A DNA stretch of 32,615 bases from Brevundimonas vancanneytii (GTDB lineage Bacteria; Pseudomonadota; Alphaproteobacteria; Caulobacterales; Caulobacteraceae), in assembly GCA_945861515.1 (NCBI GenBank), contig CAMAVA010000016.1:1-32615 (forward strand), in the 5' to 3' direction. Below the pieces are notes generated by a model. That model was not told the DNA's origin and searched no databases. It saw nothing but the letters and a program-made list of their open reading frames with translations. Shown here piece after piece: positions 1 through 9,700 of this stretch. Positions within the stretch are counted from its first letter, which is position 1, and each line of letters starts with the position of its first letter. A program made the translations under genes and the position numbers.

Positions 1-837
1 GCTGCAGCGCTGGCCCGTGGTGATGAAGGCTGACTGGACCACGAGAGCCGCCGACGCTTCGGCGTCTGCTGCGTCCCAGACGACCAGCGGGTTGTTGCCA
101 CCCAGCTCAAGCGCCAGGATGACATGGGAACGATCTGCAAAATGTCGACGAAAGAAGGCGCCGGCCTGGGCCGAGCCGGTAAACAGCAGTCCGTCGATAT
201 CCTGGTCGATCAGGGCCGCACCGGTTTCCCGGCCGCCCTGGACCAGATTGAAGACACCGTCCGGCAGGCCGGCCTCGACCAGGGCCTCGGCGAGCAGCCG
301 TCCGGCCAGGGGCGTTTCCTCGGAAGGCTTGTAGACCACGGTGTCGCCGGCCAGCAGGGCCGGGACGATATGGCCGTTGGGAAGGTGGGCCGGGAAGTTG
401 AAAGGGCCCAGAACCGCCATGACGCCATGTGGCCTGTGCCGCAGCACCGCCCGGCCAAAGGCCATGTTGCTGACCTTTTCGCCGGTGCGCTCGTCATAGG
501 CGGCGATGGAGGCGTCGACCTTGGCGATCATGGAGCCCACCTCGGCGGTGGTTTCCCACAGCGCCTTGCCGGTTTCCCGGGAAAGCGCTTCAGCCATGGC
601 CGGTCGCCGGCCTTCCAGCACCTTCTGGTACTGGCGCAGCACGGCGATCCGCGCCGCGCGCGGCTGATCAGCCCAGCCCTGGAAGGCAGCCCGCGCCGAT
701 GCAACGGCGTCCGCCACATCTCCGGCGGACGCGGTCGCACCTTGCCAGACAGTCTCGCCCGTCGCCGGGTCGCTGGACGTCAGGACCGAACCCTGCCCGG
801 GGCGCCAGCCGCCGTTGATATGAAGTTCGCCGCTCAT
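1..837 (-). CDS. astD: N-succinylglutamate 5-semialdehyde dehydrogenase, N-terminal part (runs off left edge)
   Basis: Reverse-strand frame from ATG at 837 stays open to base 1: MSGELHINGGWRPGQGSVLTSSDPATGETVW...GPFNFPAHLPNGHIVPALLAGDTVVYKPSEETPL...FTGSAQAGAFFRRHFADRSHVILALELGGNNPLVVWD...QSAFITTGQRC. These are aldehyde dehydrogenase motifs of the AstD type. The start overlaps the astA stop (ATGA, 834-837). Absent from the ORF track because no stop lies in the window. Confidence 0.93.
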   Translation of the reverse strand, partial: MSGELHINGGWRPGQGSVLTSSDPATGETVWQGATASAGDVADAVASARAAFQGWADQPRAARIAVLRQYQKVLEGRRPAMAEALSRETGKALWETTAEVGSMIAKVDASIAAYDERTGEKVSNMAFGRAVLRHRPHGVMAVLGPFNFPAHLPNGHIVPALLAGDTVVYKPSEETPLAGRLLAEALVEAGLPDGVFNLVQGGRETGAALIDQDIDGLLFTGSAQAGAFFRRHFADRSHVILALELGGNNPLVVWDAADAEASAALVVQSAFITTGQRCS

Positions 838-1838
838 GCCTTCACCCTCACCGCTTCGCCGTCCCTGACCCGCAGGGTCTCGGCCGCTTCGGCGGAGATC
901 ACCGCCTTGGCCCCATCCATCATCACCGGCGTTCGCACAGCCCGGAAGCCGCCCAGGGCCGCTGCAGAGACCAGAGCTTCCTCGCCATAGGCGTCCTCGC
1001 CGATCGACACCGTCAATCTGCGGGCTTCCTTGACGGTCCGGATATCGTCCCGATGACAGCAGACCGTGGGACCGGCATCGAAAAGGTCGATCAGGCCCTG
1101 GAACCGGAAGCCCTCGCGTTCCAGCATGGCCCGGGCAGCTTCGCCCTCGCGGTGGACCTTGCCGATGACCCCGCGCGCCTCCAGGGGCAGCAGTCCCACA
1201 TAGATCGGGTGTCGCGGCGCCAGGTCCAGGATGAACTGCCCATTGGTCGAGGCGCTCAGCCGATCGGCCTCGTCGAAGGCGAGGGGGAAAAACCGGCTGG
1301 CCACATGATCCCAGAAGGGACAGCTGCCGTCAGGCTCGAAATAGCCCCTCAGTTCCGCCAGCACCATCTCGGCGAACCGCTCCGGCTCGATGCCGATCAG
1401 CATGTAGCGCGATTGGGCCAGCAGACGCCCTGCCCCGCCCATACGGCGCTCGGGCCGAAGAAACAGGGACCCGACCTCAGACCAGCCGGCGCATTCATTG
1501 ACCATCACCAGGGCCTGATGATCGAACCGCAGATCCAGGGTCGGAGACGATTGCGCCAGGGTCACGACACGAAAGGAAAAATGCGGCCGCTTCAGCCCCA
1601 CCCCGGCCTTGACGCCCGCAACCCCGATCACCGCGCCATCGGCGGTATCCTCGAGCATCAGGGTGTACCAGGCCTCAGGCGCTGCCACCGTCTCGGTGAA
1701 ACTGGCTTCGGACAGGTCCAACCGGGCCCTCAAGGTCGGCTCATCCTCGGGCAGGCTGGTGAACCCTCGGCCAGACAGCACCGCAAGTTCCATCAGGGAG
1801 TCAAAATCGGCAGGCCCCGCAGGACGGACAACTAGCAT
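834..1838 (-). CDS. astA: Arginine N-succinyltransferase
   Basis: 334 aa, MLVVRPAGPADFDSLMELAVLSGRGFTSLPEDEPTLRARLDLSEASF...; AstA-like N-terminus; overlaps astD by 4 nt. Confidence 0.93.
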   Translation of the reverse strand: MLVVRPAGPADFDSLMELAVLSGRGFTSLPEDEPTLRARLDLSEASFTETVAAPEAWYTLMLEDTADGAVIGVAGVKAGVGLKRPHFSFRVVTLAQSSPTLDLRFDHQALVMVNECAGWSEVGSLFLRPERRMGGAGRLLAQSRYMLIGIEPERFAEMVLAELRGYFEPDGSCPFWDHVASRFFPLAFDEADRLSASTNGQFILDLAPRHPIYVGLLPLEARGVIGKVHREGEAARAMLEREGFRFQGLIDLFDAGPTVCCHRDDIRTVKEARRLTVSIGEDAYGEEALVSAAALGGFRAVRTPVMMDGAKAVISAEAAETLRVRDGEAVRVKA

Positions 1839-1867
1839 GGAGACCGCTCTTTCAGTCGTTTTGAAGT

Positions 1868-1906
1868 CTGTTCACCCCTGGGGGAACAGGTGTCGGCGAC
1901 GCCGAC
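1868..1906. promoter_or_regulatory. Two adjacent dyad-symmetric elements between the M20 hydrolase and astA
   Basis: CTGTTCACCCCTGGGGGAACAG (1868-1889, 9 of 11 symmetric pairs) followed after 2 nt by the perfect dyad GTCGGCG-A-CGCCGAC (1892-1906). Confidence 0.45.
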
Positions 1907-1971
1907 GGATGAGGAACCAACCAGGACGTCGGCATCCGGCGGTCGCACGGACAGCTTTGCATGAGCGAAGG

Positions 1972-3228
1972 TCAAGCGCTGGTCTCCATCATGGACCGAA
2001 GGCCAATTGCATCGACCTCGCCGCTGGCCATCTTGATCAGCATCAGGGCGGACAGCTGCGCCCGCTCCACGAAACTGTCCGGCCAGGCGAACTCGGCGTC
2101 GCTGTGGATGTCGCCGCCGCGCACACCCAGCGTGTCGACATTGGGCAGCCCGACGGCGAACAGGTTGTTGCCCTCGCAGACCCCGCCTGACGGCTTCCAG
2201 GCGATGTCCTGCCCCAACAGTGCGCCGACGTCACGCACCGCGCCGAGCAGGGCAGACTGGGCTCCGTTGAGAGGCTTGGCAGCCCGGGTCAGGCCGCCAT
2301 GCAGGCTGACCGACAGACCGTCCCCCTCGCCGCAGCGGCAGGCCCCGGCGATAGCGCCCTCCAGCCAGCGGGCTCCTTCCGCATCCGGGAACCGCACATT
2401 GAAGCGCGCAACCGCGATGTCAGGGACCACGTTCAGCGCGGAGCCGCCATCGATCCGCGCCACATTGACGGTCACCCCGTCGCGGGCGCCGTTGAGCGAG
2501 TCCAGCGCCCCGGCGATCCGGGCGGCCGCAGTGATGGCGTTTCGGCCCTCATGGAAGGCCCGTCCGGCATGGGCCGAGCGACCGGCTACCCGCACATGGA
2601 AATTGCCGCTACCCTTGCGCGCCGCGGCCAGGGTGCCGTCAGCCAGGGCGGGCTCGTAGGTCATGCCGACATGGCCCAGCTTGCCGATACGGGCCAGCAC
2701 CGGGGCCGAGGCCAGGGAGCCGATCTCCTCGTCCGGTGACAGCAGGACGCGCCAACCCACCGCACCGCGGCCAGGATACCGCTCGAACGCTTCCAGCGCC
2801 GCCAGCATGACGGAAATGCCGCCCTTCATGTCGGCTATTCCCGGGCCGTTGAGCGCCCCGTCCGCCCGAGCCACCACAGTCTGGAACGGACTGGCCGCCG
2901 GGAAGACCGTGTCATAGTGCCCGGTCAAGACGACCTGAACCGGCGCGTCGGGCCGCATGGTGACCAGCAGGGACGGCGTGTGGCGATTGGAGGCTTCCCG
3001 ACCATCCACGGAAATCTCGACGGTGTCGGCCAAACCGACAGATTCTAGCGCTGCGTCCGGCAGAGCCTGACCCCAGGCATGCGCCAGCAGGCCATGGGTC
3101 GCATCAAGTCCAGCCAGATTCCGGCTACCGCTATTGACCCCACACCAGTTCACGGCGCGCGCGACCATATCCTCGCCTTGCTCGGCGATGGACTCCAGAA
3201 CCACCCGCTCCTGGGCGTTGAGAATCAT
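1972..3228 (-). CDS. M20-family metallohydrolase (ArgE/DapE/carboxypeptidase G2-like)
   Basis: 418 aa; metal-site motifs VVLTGHYDTVFP, GIADMKGGISVMLAALE, LLSPDEEIGS and GGDIHSDAEFAWPDSF; immediately upstream of astA on the same strand. Confidence 0.9.
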   Translation of the reverse strand: MILNAQERVVLESIAEQGEDMVARAVNWCGVNSGSRNLAGLDATHGLLAHAWGQALPDAALESVGLADTVEISVDGREASNRHTPSLLVTMRPDAPVQVVLTGHYDTVFPAASPFQTVVARADGALNGPGIADMKGGISVMLAALEAFERYPGRGAVGWRVLLSPDEEIGSLASAPVLARIGKLGHVGMTYEPALADGTLAAARKGSGNFHVRVAGRSAHAGRAFHEGRNAITAAARIAGALDSLNGARDGVTVNVARIDGGSALNVVPDIAVARFNVRFPDAEGARWLEGAIAGACRCGEGDGLSVSLHGGLTRAAKPLNGAQSALLGAVRDVGALLGQDIAWKPSGGVCEGNNLFAVGLPNVDTLGVRGGDIHSDAEFAWPDSFVERAQLSALMLIKMASGEVDAIGLRSMMETSA

Positions 3229-3509
3229 GGGCCCCGCCCCCTCTGCTCAAGCTCGACAACAGACGCCATTGCCGCGGACTCCTCGTGGATCGAGCGTCAA
3301 CGCGTGGCAACCTTGAACGACCCCCGGAATGGCGCAAGACGGGAGTCGCGAAGAGACACAGCCTCTTAGCCGAGCCAGGGGCCTCGGAAAAGAGGGCGTA
3401 GGCCAGGGGCTGGTCCAGGATCGGAATAAGGCACAACCCGCGCCGGGCGCCCCCCGCGATTGAGCCGGTGGCAGAACAAGGAAGCGTCAAGGTCAGACCA
3501 TGGCGCAGC

Positions 3510-5279
3510 CTATTTCCCGCAGCGCCCCTCCGCCAGCCTGCGCAGTTCAAGCCGATCCCGGGTCGAGCGCATCAGGACTTCGCAACGACGAGCATCGGTC
3601 TTCAGCGATGGGTCCGCCATTAGGTCGGTGATGACCTTTTCCGGCGTCTCGCCGCCCGGAATCATCCGGGCGCCGCCGCCGGCCGGGCTGTCGAATACCA
3701 TCAGGGCGGGATCCGCCGGGACGTTTGACCAGGCCTTCCATTCCGGCAGCTTTCCGTCGGTTCCCCGTCCCGGCGATCCCGTAGCCGCGAAATTGGCCCA
3801 GTAGCTCATCATGGTGTCGGACAGGGCAAGGCGCCCGGGCGCGTTGGCCTTGGTGAAGGCAATAGAGTCGAACCGGCCCAGCAGCTTGAAGTGACCAAAG
3901 ACGAACGGGATTTCCATGCTGTGGGCGGCGCCCAGAAGCTGGCCCAGATCGGTGATCAGCAGTCCCCCCTCCTCATCCCAGTCAAAGCGATAGGTCCAGA
4001 CCGGAGCGTGGCCGCCGGAAGTCATGCGACCGGCCGGGCCGTCGACGGCGTCCGCTCGCCACAGGCGACTGGGATAGGCGCTCATGGCCTCATAGAGCGG
4101 CTTGTCCTTGGCCTGCGGGAAAACGCCCAGGGTAAAGGTCGCAAGCTTGGGGTCCAAAGCGTTGAAAAGCTTCATCTCGTCGCGGTTGCTCCCGGTGATC
4201 ACCGGCACGGCGTTGTAGTTGGTCGGACTGTCAAGCACCGATGATATCCCGGCCGCCGGCAGCACCACGCCATCGGCGATCACTCGCGGCGGATTGTAGC
4301 CCGCGCGCGAAGTGTCATAGGCGGCGAAGACCTGATTCAAAGACGCGCCGCGCAGGGCGGCGCCGGTGACCGGCTTGCCGAGGCCGACAATGCGCGCCGC
4401 CGCAGCATTGCCGGAGTCCTTGAGTCCGCCCGTCAGTCCTTCAGCCTCGCTCAACGGAGTGGATCGGAAGGAGCCCGACTGAACTATGGCCCGATGGAAC
4501 AGGCCCGCAGCCCGGGGACTGGCGAGCAGGGCCGCCACGTTGTGCCCGCCGGCGCTTTCACCGAACACCGTCACCCGGCCTGGATCGCCGCCAAAGGTCG
4601 CAATATCCTGACGGATCCATTCCAGAGCCCGGACATGGTCCAGGGTCCCGAAATTGGCCGAGGCGTCGTCGGGCATCTCTCCGTCTGCCCGAAGTTGCTC
4701 ATGCGCCAGCCAGCCCAGTGGCCCCAGGCGATACTGCACAACGACCACCACAACCCGGTGCCGGGCGGCGAGGGCTGCGCCATCATACTGTTCGGCCCGG
4801 CCCCAGGTGTTGGAGCCGCCATGGATCCACATCATCACGGGAAGCCTGGCGCTGGACGCCTCCTGCGCCGTCATGGGGGGCGCATAGACATCCAGGTAGA
4901 GACAATCTTCCTGACCGACGATCTGGCCGATCTTCGACTTGTCGACCCCGTCCAGGGCGCTCAGCACCTGAGGGCACCATGGCGCTGCGGTCAGCGACGG
5001 GCGGACCCCGGCCCAGGGCTCCGGAGCCCGGGGCGCCCGCCAGCGCAGCTCGCCGACCGGCGGCTTGGCGAACGGAATTGAACGCCAGACATGCACCTTT
5101 GCATCGGGCGCCTTTGCGCCCAGAGCGCCCTCGCCGGGCGCGACGTAGCCGATCACCCGTCCGCTGGAGATGGAGCGGGTCGTGGCCGGATCCGCTAGAT
5201 GAGCGAGATCGCCGGCCTCGGGCGCCGTGGCGCAGGCAGTCAGCAACAGGGCGGCGAGCACCCCAGCGGCGCGGATCAT
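3510..5279 (-). CDS. Type-B carboxylesterase/lipase family protein, predicted lipoprotein
   Basis: Internal ATG at 5279 gives MIRAAGVLAALLLTACATAP (lipobox LTAC), with GGGGGAAA just upstream as Shine-Dalgarno. Contains MMWIHGGSN, the nucleophile motif GESAGG, GSNRDE and a GAAHSMEIPFVF histidine region. The track start at 5384 is probably too long. Confidence 0.9.
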   Translation of the reverse strand: MIRAAGVLAALLLTACATAPEAGDLAHLADPATTRSISSGRVIGYVAPGEGALGAKAPDAKVHVWRSIPFAKPPVGELRWRAPRAPEPWAGVRPSLTAAPWCPQVLSALDGVDKSKIGQIVGQEDCLYLDVYAPPMTAQEASSARLPVMMWIHGGSNTWGRAEQYDGAALAARHRVVVVVVQYRLGPLGWLAHEQLRADGEMPDDASANFGTLDHVRALEWIRQDIATFGGDPGRVTVFGESAGGHNVAALLASPRAAGLFHRAIVQSGSFRSTPLSEAEGLTGGLKDSGNAAAARIVGLGKPVTGAALRGASLNQVFAAYDTSRAGYNPPRVIADGVVLPAAGISSVLDSPTNYNAVPVITGSNRDEMKLFNALDPKLATFTLGVFPQAKDKPLYEAMSAYPSRLWRADAVDGPAGRMTSGGHAPVWTYRFDWDEEGGLLITDLGQLLGAAHSMEIPFVFGHFKLLGRFDSIAFTKANAPGRLALSDTMMSYWANFAATGSPGRGTDGKLPEWKAWSNVPADPALMVFDSPAGGGARMIPGGETPEKVITDLMADPSLKTDARRCEVLMRSTRDRLELRRLAEGRCGK

Positions 5280-5441
5280 GTCTGGTTTCCCCCAAGATAT
5301 CGTTGGAACAGACCATAGCGCGGCCCGCCTCAGCGCCCAATGGCGATAATTCGAGGCGCAGGACGAAACGCCGCCTCTTGCCACCCCCTGCGGAAAGCGT
5401 TCCAGTCTGGGAAAAAACAGATCCAGCTGCGGAGCGAGATA

Positions 5442-6245
5442 ATGAACGACCGGGTTTCCATTACGCTGACCGATGGCGTCGCCGACGTTCGGATGATCCG
5501 CATCGACAAGATGAACGCCCTCGACGACGCAATGTTCGAGTCCTTGATCGCCGCCGGCCGTCAGCTCGCCGAAACCAAGGGCCTGAGGGCTGTTGTCCTG
5601 TCGGGCGATGGGCGAGGCTTCTGCGCCGGTCTCGACATGGGCAATTTCGGCAAGATGGCGTCCGGTGAACGCCGCGGCGGTTCAGGCTTGGTCGACACGC
5701 CACGGACCGCCAGCGGCGCCAACCGGGCCCAGAACGCCGCCATGGTCTGGCGGGACCTGCCCGTTCCGGTGATCGCGGCCATTCACGGCGTCGCTCTGGG
5801 CGGAGGCTTCCAGCTGGCGCTCGGCGCCGACATGCGGTTTGTCGCACCGGACGCCAGGATGGCGGTGCTCGAAATCAAGTGGGGCCTGGTTCCCGATATG
5901 TCCGGGGTGGCTCTGCTGCGTTCCCTCATCCGTGACGACCTGGCCCGCGAACTGACCTTCACAGGCCGCATCTTTACCGGCGAAGAGGCCTTCGCCATGG
6001 GCCTGGCCACGCGGGTCTGCGCCGATCCGCGAGCGGAGGCCCTGGGTGTCGCCGCCGAGATTGCCGGCAAGAACCCGGATGCCATCCGCGCTGGCAAGCG
6101 CCTGCTGAATCTCGCTGCCGATGCCGATCAGCACGCCATATTGCTGGCGGAGAGCGTCGAACAATCGGCTCTGATCGGCACGCCAAACCAGATCGAAGCG
6201 GTCATGTCGAATATGCAGAAGCGAGCTGCAGCCTACGCCGATTGA
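5442..6245 (+). CDS. Enoyl-CoA hydratase/isomerase (crotonase) family protein
   Basis: MNDRVSITLTDGVADVRMIRIDKMNALDD...GDGRGFCAGLDMGNFGKM...IHGVALGGGFQLALGADMRFVA. ATG at 5442 is preferred over the track start at 5340. Confidence 0.92.
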   Translation: MNDRVSITLTDGVADVRMIRIDKMNALDDAMFESLIAAGRQLAETKGLRAVVLSGDGRGFCAGLDMGNFGKMASGERRGGSGLVDTPRTASGANRAQNAAMVWRDLPVPVIAAIHGVALGGGFQLALGADMRFVAPDARMAVLEIKWGLVPDMSGVALLRSLIRDDLARELTFTGRIFTGEEAFAMGLATRVCADPRAEALGVAAEIAGKNPDAIRAGKRLLNLAADADQHAILLAESVEQSALIGTPNQIEAVMSNMQKRAAAYAD

Positions 6246-6319
6246 ATGGGGCCCCTGCCTGGATGACGTGCTAGCCTGCCGGTAGCGGATCCGCCGCCAG
6301 TCGAGCAGGGAGCACCGCC

Positions 6320-6448
6320 ATGGCCAAAGGCCAAAAGAAGAGCAGCAAGGAAATTCGGAAACCCAAGCAGGCCAAGGCTGCGCCAACGGCGCTGGCGCCG
6401 TCGTTCCTGACCCCGCCAGCGATGCAGAAGAAGAAGCCGACGCACTGA
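6320..6448 (+). CDS. Small basic protein, 42 aa (not in the ORF track)
   Basis: ATG at 6320 with AGGGAG upstream: MAKGQKKSSKEIRKPKQAKAAPTALAPSFLTPPAMQKKKPTH*. Lys-rich N-terminus and a complete frame to TGA 6446-6448. Confidence 0.65.
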   Translation: MAKGQKKSSKEIRKPKQAKAAPTALAPSFLTPPAMQKKKPTH

Positions 6449-6459
6449 TCGGCATCGCC

Positions 6460-6711
6460 ATGGCAAAGGAAACTGTGCATCTGGTCCAGGCCTATGTCGC
6501 CGGCAAGGGCCGCACGCGCCTCCGCGCGGAACCGGCTGTCGGCTGCAAGACAGCCGAAGAGGCGCGCCGCAAGGCCGAACGCCTGGGCCCGCTGCGCCTT
6601 GGCGTGATCGCCTATTCGGTTTCAGCCGATGTCGAGATGGGCGACTACGACGAGACTCCCGTCTTGCTGTTCAAGACAGGCCAGCTTCCGCCGCCCTTCG
6701 ACGAGCTTTAG
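6460..6711 (+). CDS. Conserved hypothetical small protein (83 aa)
   Basis: MAKETVHLVQAYVAGKGRTRLRAEPAVGCKTAEEARRKAERLGPLRLGVIAYSVSADVEMGDYDETPVLLFKTGQLPPPFDEL. Starts 11 nt after the upstream small ORF; not antisense to another gene. Confidence 0.75.
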   Translation: MAKETVHLVQAYVAGKGRTRLRAEPAVGCKTAEEARRKAERLGPLRLGVIAYSVSADVEMGDYDETPVLLFKTGQLPPPFDEL

Positions 6712-6723
6712 GCGTTCCGGACT

Positions 6724-9700
6724 TCAGTAGTCCCGGCGCCAGCGTACCGAAAGCTTGGCGTCGCCCTGACCTGCGATCCTTGAGACGATCGACAGATTGC
6801 GACGGACCCGCCATTCGACCTGGGCCGCTGTGCCTTCACGGCCGCCCCCGATCAGCTCAAGATAGACATCGTCCGTCAGGTACTTGCCGCCGGCCACCGT
6901 CATGCCGGCATCACCGCCGCCGCCAAAGGTGAGACGGTCCAGTCCCGCCAGGTTTCGCAGGCCGCCGATCACGTCAAAGCCCCCTCCGCCCGCAAGGGCC
7001 GCCAGTGCCGAAGCCAGCTGGGCTGCTTCCAGCGCCGAAAGCTGGGCGGCCGAAGCGCCGAACAGTATCCTTGAAAGGACCTCGTCCTGAGGCAGGACGG
7101 GCGTGGAGCTCAGGGTGATTTCCGGCCGCGCTGCCGTGCCCCTGACCTCCACCTTGGCCGTAAGACTGGGATCCGCTCGGGTGGCGGTCAGGTTGAGCCG
7201 AATCTTTCGGGGATCGGTGGACAGCTGGATGTCCCCGGTTTCGTCAAACGCGAACCGCTTGCCGGCAAAGTCATATTCGCCGCGAACAATCCGGGCTGTT
7301 CCGGACAGGGTCGGATTGGCTGTGGTGCCCCCGACGACGGCATCCATGGACAGCTCGACGTTCAGGCCACGTCCTTCGACAAATATGCCCCGGGACGCCT
7401 TGAGGGTGACCTCAAGATTGGCCACGGGCCCCGCCTTTCGCGCAGCCTCCTGGGCGGCCCGGCGACCGACAACCGGCGGCCGGTTGATCTCGACGACATC
7501 CATCGGAGTCACGCCGGTATAGCCCAACGGATCGGCCGCAATCTGGGCACGGTCGATTCGAAGGGCTCCGGACAGCTTCACGTTGCCGTCGGCCGAGCGG
7601 GTAATGGTCGTCTGACCGGTCGCGGTCGCGGTGGCGATGTCATTGTCGATGACCTGGAACTTGGTCAGGTCGAGGCGGAAGCTGCTGGCCGCTTCCCGCT
7701 GCAGACTGATCCGGCCAGAACCGGAAAGGCTGCCCCCGCCCGAGTCATTGGCGACAGCCTTGGTCACATCGATGGCCTGGTCAGCGAAGGTGGCGTCAAC
7801 GGCGACATCCTTGAGCTTGAGGCCGGTGGGTCCGTCCTGGAAGGCCCCGCCCTGCACCTGCATCTGCCCCAGCAGCCGGGGATCGGCCAGGGTCCCGCCA
7901 AGGCTGCCGCTCGCCTGGACCCGGCCGCTCAAGGACCGGTCGCCGCCCATCAGAAGGTCCCAGAGCGGCTTGATTTCTCCATCTGCATCGAACTTGCCCT
8001 TGACCGGCCGGCTTCGATCAATGGCCAGGCGAAGGGGCGCGGCGGAGGTTTCCGCAGCCAGTACGAGGCTCGCATCCGCCTTCAGGCCCTGGGCGCTGGT
8101 CAGGTTCGCCAGAACCGTCAGGTATTGGTCCACCAGGACCGCCTTGACCTTGCCGTCCAGGGTGAGGGTCTTGCCCGAACCGCGGGCACGTACGCCGCTG
8201 AGTGTGGCGTCCATCTCGCCGGTCAGCGCCTTGCCCTGACCGCTCAACGCAAGTTTGCCATCCAGCTTGCCTGCCAGGTCATCATTGAAGATGGCGATGG
8301 GCAGGCTGGAAACGTCTGCCGTGACATTGGCGCCGCCCGGAGTCATGCGGGCGTCCAGCACGACGGTTCCAGATGCAGCCTGGGCCCCGACACCTCTGGC
8401 GGCGGCCAGGTTCAGATGGGCTTCCGAAGTCTCTCCGCCAAAGTTCAGGCTGGCCGTCTCTGTTGTTCGGATACTGGCGCGGCCGAGGCGCCCCGATCCG
8501 TCAAGGGCCAGGTTCCAGCCTGATTTTCCCCCAGGCTCGGTCAGAACGCCCCGGGCGTCTATGGACCAATCCCCCTGCCCGCCTTCGCCCTTGGCCTGGA
8601 TTCGCAAAGGCAGCCGTTCGAGCGGTCCGTTGGCTGTTATGGCGGCGTCGGTCAGCAACAGCCCAGGCACATCCCTCGGCGCAGCATTGACTGCCTTGAG
8701 GCTCGAAACCGCCAGCGCCCCCTCGGCGGAATCGACGATCCGCACATCGCCCCGTACGGTTCCTGACCCTAACAGCACGCCCGGACCGGCAACGATGTTC
8801 AGCGCCGCAGAGGAAGGACGACCGCGCCGCAAAGCGACTGAACCCTGCGCCTTTATGCCGCCGGCATCCGCATCCAGCCCGGAAAGGTCCAGGCCGCCGG
8901 CGGCAAAGGCAAAGTCGGTTTTCAGTCGGGCTGGGCCATAGAGACTGTCCGCCATCAGGGAGAAAACGCCGTCGCCTCCGGCTGGACGCTTCAGAAAGCT
9001 CAGGACAACCTTGGCATTGGTGAGCGGCAGCCTGGGCAGATCAATGGCGTCGAAGTTTGCCGTCAGATCGGCTCTTGGGGCGGCCAGGGCGCCTGTGATC
9101 GAACCAGCGCCTGCAGCCTTGCCGCTGACTTCGACGGGCCCTGCCCGGAACGGACCCGTCGCGGACCAGTCCAGCTTGAGGCCCAGGCCGCCTCTGGCGC
9201 CGACAACGCCACTGGCCCGGGCTGAGCTGTGCGCTCCTTCGAGACGGGCTTCGGCGATCTTCAATTCAGCGTTCTGGAGACTGGCTTTGGCTCGAAGCCG
9301 TGGAGCCGGTCCCAGCAGACGGTCCAGTTCGCTCCAACCCAGGGCCAGACCCGTGCCGGTGGCGTCGAGAGTCGCCATCCAAGGCCTCCCCGGACCACTC
9401 TGGTCAGCGGACCATCGCCCCTTGATGACGCCTCGCCCGCCCGGTCGGGCGGACTGGAGATTGGAGATTTCGGCAGTGCCCTTGAAGGTCAGACCGCCCA
9501 GCAGACTTCTGGACCCACTCGCATCCAGCTTCAATCCCTGACCCTGGGCCTGTACCCAGCGCAGCAAAAGCCGGCCATCCGGCAGTCTGACCGCCTCAAT
9601 CTTGGCGCTTGGCGCGCCGCCCAGCAGCGCTGCGACATAGCCTTCGCCTCGTCCTCCCGTCGCACCGAGTGACGCCGTCAGGGCAGCTTCGCCCTTCCGG

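Noticed and set aside
124-990. 288-aa plus-strand ORF at the left edge
   Set aside because: Antisense to partial astD, which has clear AstD motifs.
3131-3550. 139-aa minus-strand ORF spanning the hydrolase-esterase gap
   Set aside because: Overlaps both neighbours' ends and has no domain or Shine-Dalgarno support; a frame accident, though the roughly 280-bp gap itself has no clear feature.
4718-5668. 316-aa Arg/Pro-rich plus-strand ORF
   Set aside because: Overlaps carboxylesterase (antisense) and crotonase (out of frame); composition is typical of a GC-rich spurious frame.
6248-6294. GGGGCCCC and GCGGATCCGC palindromes after the crotonase gene
   Set aside because: Short perfect palindromes are expected by chance in this GC-rich DNA; no loop or U-tract to support a terminator.
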